In this document: piece by piece, positions 31,654-34,479 of the stretch
Numbering within the stretch: the stretch's first letter is position 1
Layout of the letters: every line of letters begins with the position of its first letter
NCBI GenBank assembly: GCA_017432895.1
Contig: JAFRIG010000031.1
Coordinates: forward strand, 1-34,479
DNA length: 34,479 nucleotides
DNA from: Erysipelotrichaceae bacterium
GTDB taxonomy: Bacteria; Bacillota_I; Bacilli_A; Erysipelotrichales; Erysipelotrichaceae
Reading direction: 5' to 3'
Translations under genes and position numbers: made by a program
Notes under the pieces: generated by a model
What the model was told of the DNA's origin: nothing
The model's database searches: none
The model's input: only the letters and a program-made list of their open reading frames with translations

Positions 31654-33090
31654 CTAGTCCTCGATCGACATTGAAGGCTTGCTGGGGGTCGTAAAGGCGA
31701 CGACCTTTCCCGCTTTCAGGTAATGTAAAGCCGCACAGGCGATCATTAAGGCATTATCCGTGCAATACTTAAGCGGTGGTAAGATCAGATCGATATCTTT
31801 AAATTCCTCACTCATCAGCTGTCTTAACCTTGAATTGGCCGCGACACCACCAGCCAAAACCAGTGATTGACAGGGATATTCTTGGAGGGCCTTCTTAGTC
31901 TTTGCGATCAGTGAATTCAAAGCTACTTCCTGGAAGGCGTAAGCCAGATCGGCCTTGTTTATCTCATTGCCGGCTTCTTCTTCCTTCTTTACTAACTGAA
32001 AGACCGCATTTTTAAGACCGGAGAATGAGAAGTTATAGCCATCCACCTTAGGAGTCGGCAATTGATAATGAGGCTGACCGTTTTTGGCTAAAGCATCGAT
32101 AACCGGACCGCCGGGATAGGCTTCTTTCATTACACGAGCTACCTTATCGTAGGCTTCACCTACCGCATCATCCAAAGTCGTACCGATGATCTTGAAGCTT
32201 TGATCATCTTCAATATAGACCAGTTCCGTATGGCCGCCCGAAACGACCAGCGCCATCATCGGATATTTGAGCGGTTTTATTAATTCGTTGATAAAGATGT
32301 GGCCCTTTAAATGGTGGACGCCGATCAAAGGCTTGTCATAGAAGAAAGCCAGTGATTTAGCCGCGATAGCTCCCACATGAAGAGAACCGATGAGCCCCGG
32401 GCCTATCGTGTAGGCGATAGCCGCAACATCATCGATAGAAATACCGGCCTGTCTCACCGCTTCATTGACGATGACGGATATCTGTTCCACGTGCATCCTG
32501 GAAGCGACTTCCGGAATGACCCCGCCAAAACGGGCATGGACATCGATCTGTGAGGTGACGACAGAACTTAAGACGTTGAGTTCTTCATCGATGATCGCGC
32601 AAGCCGTCTCATCGCAGCTTGATTCGATCGCTAAAACTTTCCTTGGTTCTTCTTCCCCGATCAATCCTTTGATCATATCATAGGCGTCATCGCCGTTTTC
32701 ATAGTATCTTTTTCTGGTCCTGACCACTTCAAAGCCATAACCTTCATAGAGGTCATAGGCATCCTTATTGTTGACATTGACTTCCAGATGCATGAACTCG
32801 CAGCCCTTGCGTTTGGCCGCCTGTGCCAGATACTTCAGCATCTTGTAACCGTACCCCTTTTTGCGGTACTCCTCTTTGACGGCGATCTTGGTCAGATCGC
32901 AGTTTTCAAACATGTACCACAGATCACCATAAGCCACCACTTCCCCGTCGATGATATCAACATAGAGTTCACTCAGATCGTTGTTGGCGATCTCATTGAG
33001 GAAGTATTTACGGCTCCAGGGTCTTGAAAAACTCTTGTATTCGATCTCAACGACCTGATCCAGGTCTTTTTCCTTCATCAGTTCGATCAT
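31654..33090 (-). CDS. tsaD: RimI-like acetyltransferase fused to TsaD
   Basis: A 478-residue fusion. Residues 1 to about 145 form a GNAT domain like RimI, which acetylates the N-terminal Ala of ribosomal protein S18: IEYKSFSRPWSRKYF, LTKIAVKEEYRKKGYGYKMLKYL (acetyl-CoA loop), LEVNVNNKDAYDLYEGYGFEVVRTRKRYY. From about 150 it is TsaD, which transfers threonylcarbamoyl to A37 of tRNAs: VLAIESSCDETACAII, HHLKGHIFINE (metal His pair), VVSGGHTELVYI, GPVIDALAKNG, GGVAANSRLR. In Bacillus these are separate adjacent genes (ydiD, tsaD). The reading frame is continuous, with no start or SD at the junction. The start overlaps the tsaB stop by 4 nt. Confidence 0.95.
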   Translation of the reverse strand: MIELMKEKDLDQVVEIEYKSFSRPWSRKYFLNEIANNDLSELYVDIIDGEVVAYGDLWYMFENCDLTKIAVKEEYRKKGYGYKMLKYLAQAAKRKGCEFMHLEVNVNNKDAYDLYEGYGFEVVRTRKRYYENGDDAYDMIKGLIGEEEPRKVLAIESSCDETACAIIDEELNVLSSVVTSQIDVHARFGGVIPEVASRMHVEQISVIVNEAVRQAGISIDDVAAIAYTIGPGLIGSLHVGAIAAKSLAFFYDKPLIGVHHLKGHIFINELIKPLKYPMMALVVSGGHTELVYIEDDQSFKIIGTTLDDAVGEAYDKVARVMKEAYPGGPVIDALAKNGQPHYQLPTPKVDGYNFSFSGLKNAVFQLVKKEEEAGNEINKADLAYAFQEVALNSLIAKTKKALQEYPCQSLVLAGGVAANSRLRQLMSEEFKDIDLILPPLKYCTDNALMIACAALHYLKAGKVVAFTTPSKPSMSIED

Positions 33091-33674
33091 CGATAGTACG
33101 TCTCGCTTTCTTTCAGATATTTAGGCACCAGATAAGAGATATCATCGACCTTCTCCCAAAGATGTCTGGTTGCTAAAAAGGCCACAGGGATATCGCCATA
33201 GTCATTCTCTTTACCTAAAAGAGAGCCATCCCCAACGATTTTATAGTCACCGACGTCGATATCCTTTATTTCCATGGCCAGGTCATCCATGACGACCAGA
33301 TCGCCATCATAGATGCCGCAATATACTCTGTTGGCTCTGGCATCCATCACGACCATGCAGTCATTGCGATTGGCGGCATACAGTCTTAAAGTCGAGATCT
33401 TATAGACCTCGCAAGGCAGCAGTTCGCCAATCACCTTGGCGATCGTCATAGCGATACGCACACCGGTATAGGACCCGGGGCCTTCGCTGACACAGATCGC
33501 ATCGATGGATTTACGACTGATGCCGGCCTGATCAAACACTTCTTCCAAAGCATTGAAAACTTCTTCAGACTGTTTCTTGAAACATTCCCTGGAATAAGAG
33601 GCGATGATCTTATCATCGTCGATCAAAACGCAGGTCAGATATTTATAGGCTGTATCGATACATAAGCTCAGCAT
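33087..33674 (-). CDS. tsaB: TsaB, tRNA threonylcarbamoyladenosine subunit
   Basis: A 195-residue ASKHA-fold protein. The N-terminus MLSLCIDTAYKYLTCVLID and the block AICVSEGPGSYTGVRIAMTIAKVIG are characteristic of TsaB. It is catalytically inactive and supports TsaD and TsaE in forming t6A on tRNA (family knowledge). It overlaps tsaE by 7 nt and the rimI-tsaD fusion by 4 nt, so the three are coupled. Length is short of the 230-residue norm but the core is complete. Confidence 0.93.
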   Translation of the reverse strand: MLSLCIDTAYKYLTCVLIDDDKIIASYSRECFKKQSEEVFNALEEVFDQAGISRKSIDAICVSEGPGSYTGVRIAMTIAKVIGELLPCEVYKISTLRLYAANRNDCMVVMDARANRVYCGIYDGDLVVMDDLAMEIKDIDVGDYKIVGDGSLLGKENDYGDIPVAFLATRHLWEKVDDISYLVPKYLKESETYYR

Positions 33675-34105
33675 TCCATCACCTCCGCGATCTTCATATA
33701 TTTATCCCCATGAGCTTTGAAACATATCTCACGCGTATCATCATCGATATATTTAAAATTGACTTCCAGATATTCTTCAGGAAGATAATCCGCATAATAT
33801 TCAGGCCATTCGATCATCGTGATGCCTTCATCTTCGTATTCGGAAATACCCAGATCATAGGAACTGTTTTCCAGACGGTAGGCATCGATATGAAAGAGCT
33901 TGAGATCGCCTTCATAGATCTTTAGGATCGTAAAAGTTGGGGAATTGATGACCTGTCTGATGTTCAAGGCTTCACCTACCCCTTTGGTGAAAGTGGTCTT
34001 GCCGGCGGCAAGTTCACCTTTCAAGGCGATGACCATTCCTTTTTCTAATAAGCTTCCCAGCTTCTTTCCTAAATCTATCGTTTCTTTCTCATTTCTTGTG
34101 ATCAT
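33668..34105 (-). CDS. tsaE: TsaE, ATPase of t6A synthesis
   Basis: A 145-residue P-loop protein. The nucleotide loop is ALKGELAAGKTTFTKGVGEAL, followed by VINSPTFTILKIYEG, FHIDAYRLE and MIEWPEYYADYLPEE, the standard TsaE landmarks. Its ATPase activity drives turnover of the TsaBD complex (family knowledge). The ATG at 34105 has no Shine-Dalgarno; TATACT lies 9 nt upstream. It is the first gene of its operon and lies just after the rRNA operon terminator on the same strand. Confidence 0.94.
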   Translation of the reverse strand: MITRNEKETIDLGKKLGSLLEKGMVIALKGELAAGKTTFTKGVGEALNIRQVINSPTFTILKIYEGDLKLFHIDAYRLENSSYDLGISEYEDEGITMIEWPEYYADYLPEEYLEVNFKYIDDDTREICFKAHGDKYMKIAEVMEC

Positions 34106-34114
34106 AGCTTTTTA

Positions 34115-34120
34115 AGTATA
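34115..34120 (-). promoter_or_regulatory. -10 box 9 nt from the tsaE start
   Basis: Minus strand TATACT, 9 nt before the tsaE ATG, between the rRNA terminator and the gene. No good -35 is visible. Confidence 0.45.
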
Positions 34121-34133
34121 ACTCATTTTGCAT

Positions 34134-34164
34134 AAAAAAACCTCTACCAAGTAGAGGTTTTAAA
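34134..34164 (-). terminator. rRNA operon terminator
   Basis: Minus strand AAAACCTCTAC-TTG-GTAGAGGTTTTTTT: a stem of at least 10 bp with a 3-nt loop and a seven-T tail, directly after the 5S gene. Confidence 0.92.
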
Positions 34165-34271
34165 CCGGCAACGTGCTCGATTCACTATAAATAGCTATGC
34201 TCGCCGATGAAGTGCTTAACTTCTGGGTTCGAGATGGGACCAGGTGTGACCACTTCTCCATTGTCACCGGA
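34164..34271 (-). rRNA. rrf: 5S ribosomal RNA
   Basis: The minus strand reads CCGGTGACAATGG...GTGGTCACACCTGGTCCC, then ATCTCGAACCCAGAAGTTAAGC, the universal 5S landmarks, and ends GTTGCCGG. The terminal helix CCGGTGAC/GTTGCCGG closes with two G-U pairs. About 108 nt; ends are approximate by a few nt. Confidence 0.93.
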
Positions 34272-34349
34272 TCGAAGGATTTGTTCCTTCAAAACTAAAT
34301 AACACATCAACGTTATGGGGATCATTCTTTTTCTTACAATATTATCTAT

Positions 34350-34479
34350 GATAAAATCCTCGACCTATTAGTATCAGTCAACTTAACATATCACTATGCT
34401 TACATCTCTGACCTATCAACCTCGTAGTCTTCGAGGGGTCTTACTTCATCAAGTGAATGGGAAATCTAATCTTGGAGTC
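34350..34479 (-). rRNA. rrl: 23S ribosomal RNA, 3' end (partial)
   Basis: The minus strand matches the 3' terminus of 23S: AGATTTCCCATTCACTTGAT, GTAAGACCCCTCGAAGACTA, GAGGTTGATAGGTCAGAGAT, TGATACTAATAGGTCGAGGA. It runs off the right edge. The 3' end is placed by comparison with the Bacillus end and may be off by a few nt. The roughly 78-nt spacer to 5S holds no tRNA. Confidence 0.92.

Noticed and set aside
1..34479. CRISPR array, prophage or transposon
   Set aside because: No regularly spaced direct repeats, integrase, transposase or terminal inverted repeats with target duplication were seen on either strand.

Overview
The window reads as a chromosomal segment of a low-to-mid-GC Firmicute, most likely of the Erysipelotrichia or a close relative. 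That placement is inference. It rests on the 3' end of a 23S gene and a 5S gene at the right edge, the Bacillus-like gene order tsaE-tsaB-rimI/tsaD-rex-(asnS)-ydiF, the sepF-ileS neighbourhood, a T-box leader, AGGAGG ribosome binding sites, a long-clade PPi-type phosphofructokinase and lipoprotein-anchored ABC binding proteins. Nearly everything is on the minus strand; only the RelA/SpoT-like gene, a 74-residue gene, nfu and asnA are on the plus strand. I see no transposase, phage gene, CRISPR array or tRNA gene.

Layout. Positions 1-2640: an ATP-grasp gene diverges from a RelA/SpoT-type alarmone synthetase gene that needs a -1 frameshift at an A AAA AAG slippery site to read its normal C-terminus. 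It is followed by an overlapping small gene and an Fe-S carrier (nfu). Positions 2640-8735: a PUA-methyltransferase, ileS behind an Ile T-box, sepF, a Cof-type HAD phosphatase and a CBS-ACT protein. Positions 8085-13404: a complete branched-chain amino acid ABC operon (livK-H-M-G-F plus the CBS-ACT gene). It is preceded by a strong promoter, a Leu/Ile/Val-rich leader peptide and a terminator, which together look like a transcription attenuator. asnA diverges from it. Positions 14959-17109: PPi-PFK and a VanZ-like membrane protein.

Positions 17229-24868: an oligopeptide ABC operon (binding lipoprotein, two permeases, two ATPases, one small membrane protein). Two subunits are heavily elaborated. 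The OppC-type permease carries a seven-repeat RCC1-like beta-propeller between its first membrane helix and its permease core, and the OppF-type ATPase carries about 170 residues of charged, coiled-coil-like sequence between Walker A and the Q-loop. Positions 25056-34105: tldD/tldE, a YdiF-like ABC-F protein, asnS, rex, a RimI::TsaD fusion, tsaB and tsaE, directly downstream of an rRNA operon (5S, 23S end).

The most unusual points are the RCC1 propeller in a peptide permease, the ATPase insertion in the same transporter, the leader-peptide attenuator in front of the liv operon (Firmicutes usually use CodY or T-boxes), the frameshifted alarmone synthetase, and a recurring arrangement in which genes lacking a Shine-Dalgarno sequence have a -10 box only 6 or 9 nt before the start codon, suggesting leaderless mRNAs.
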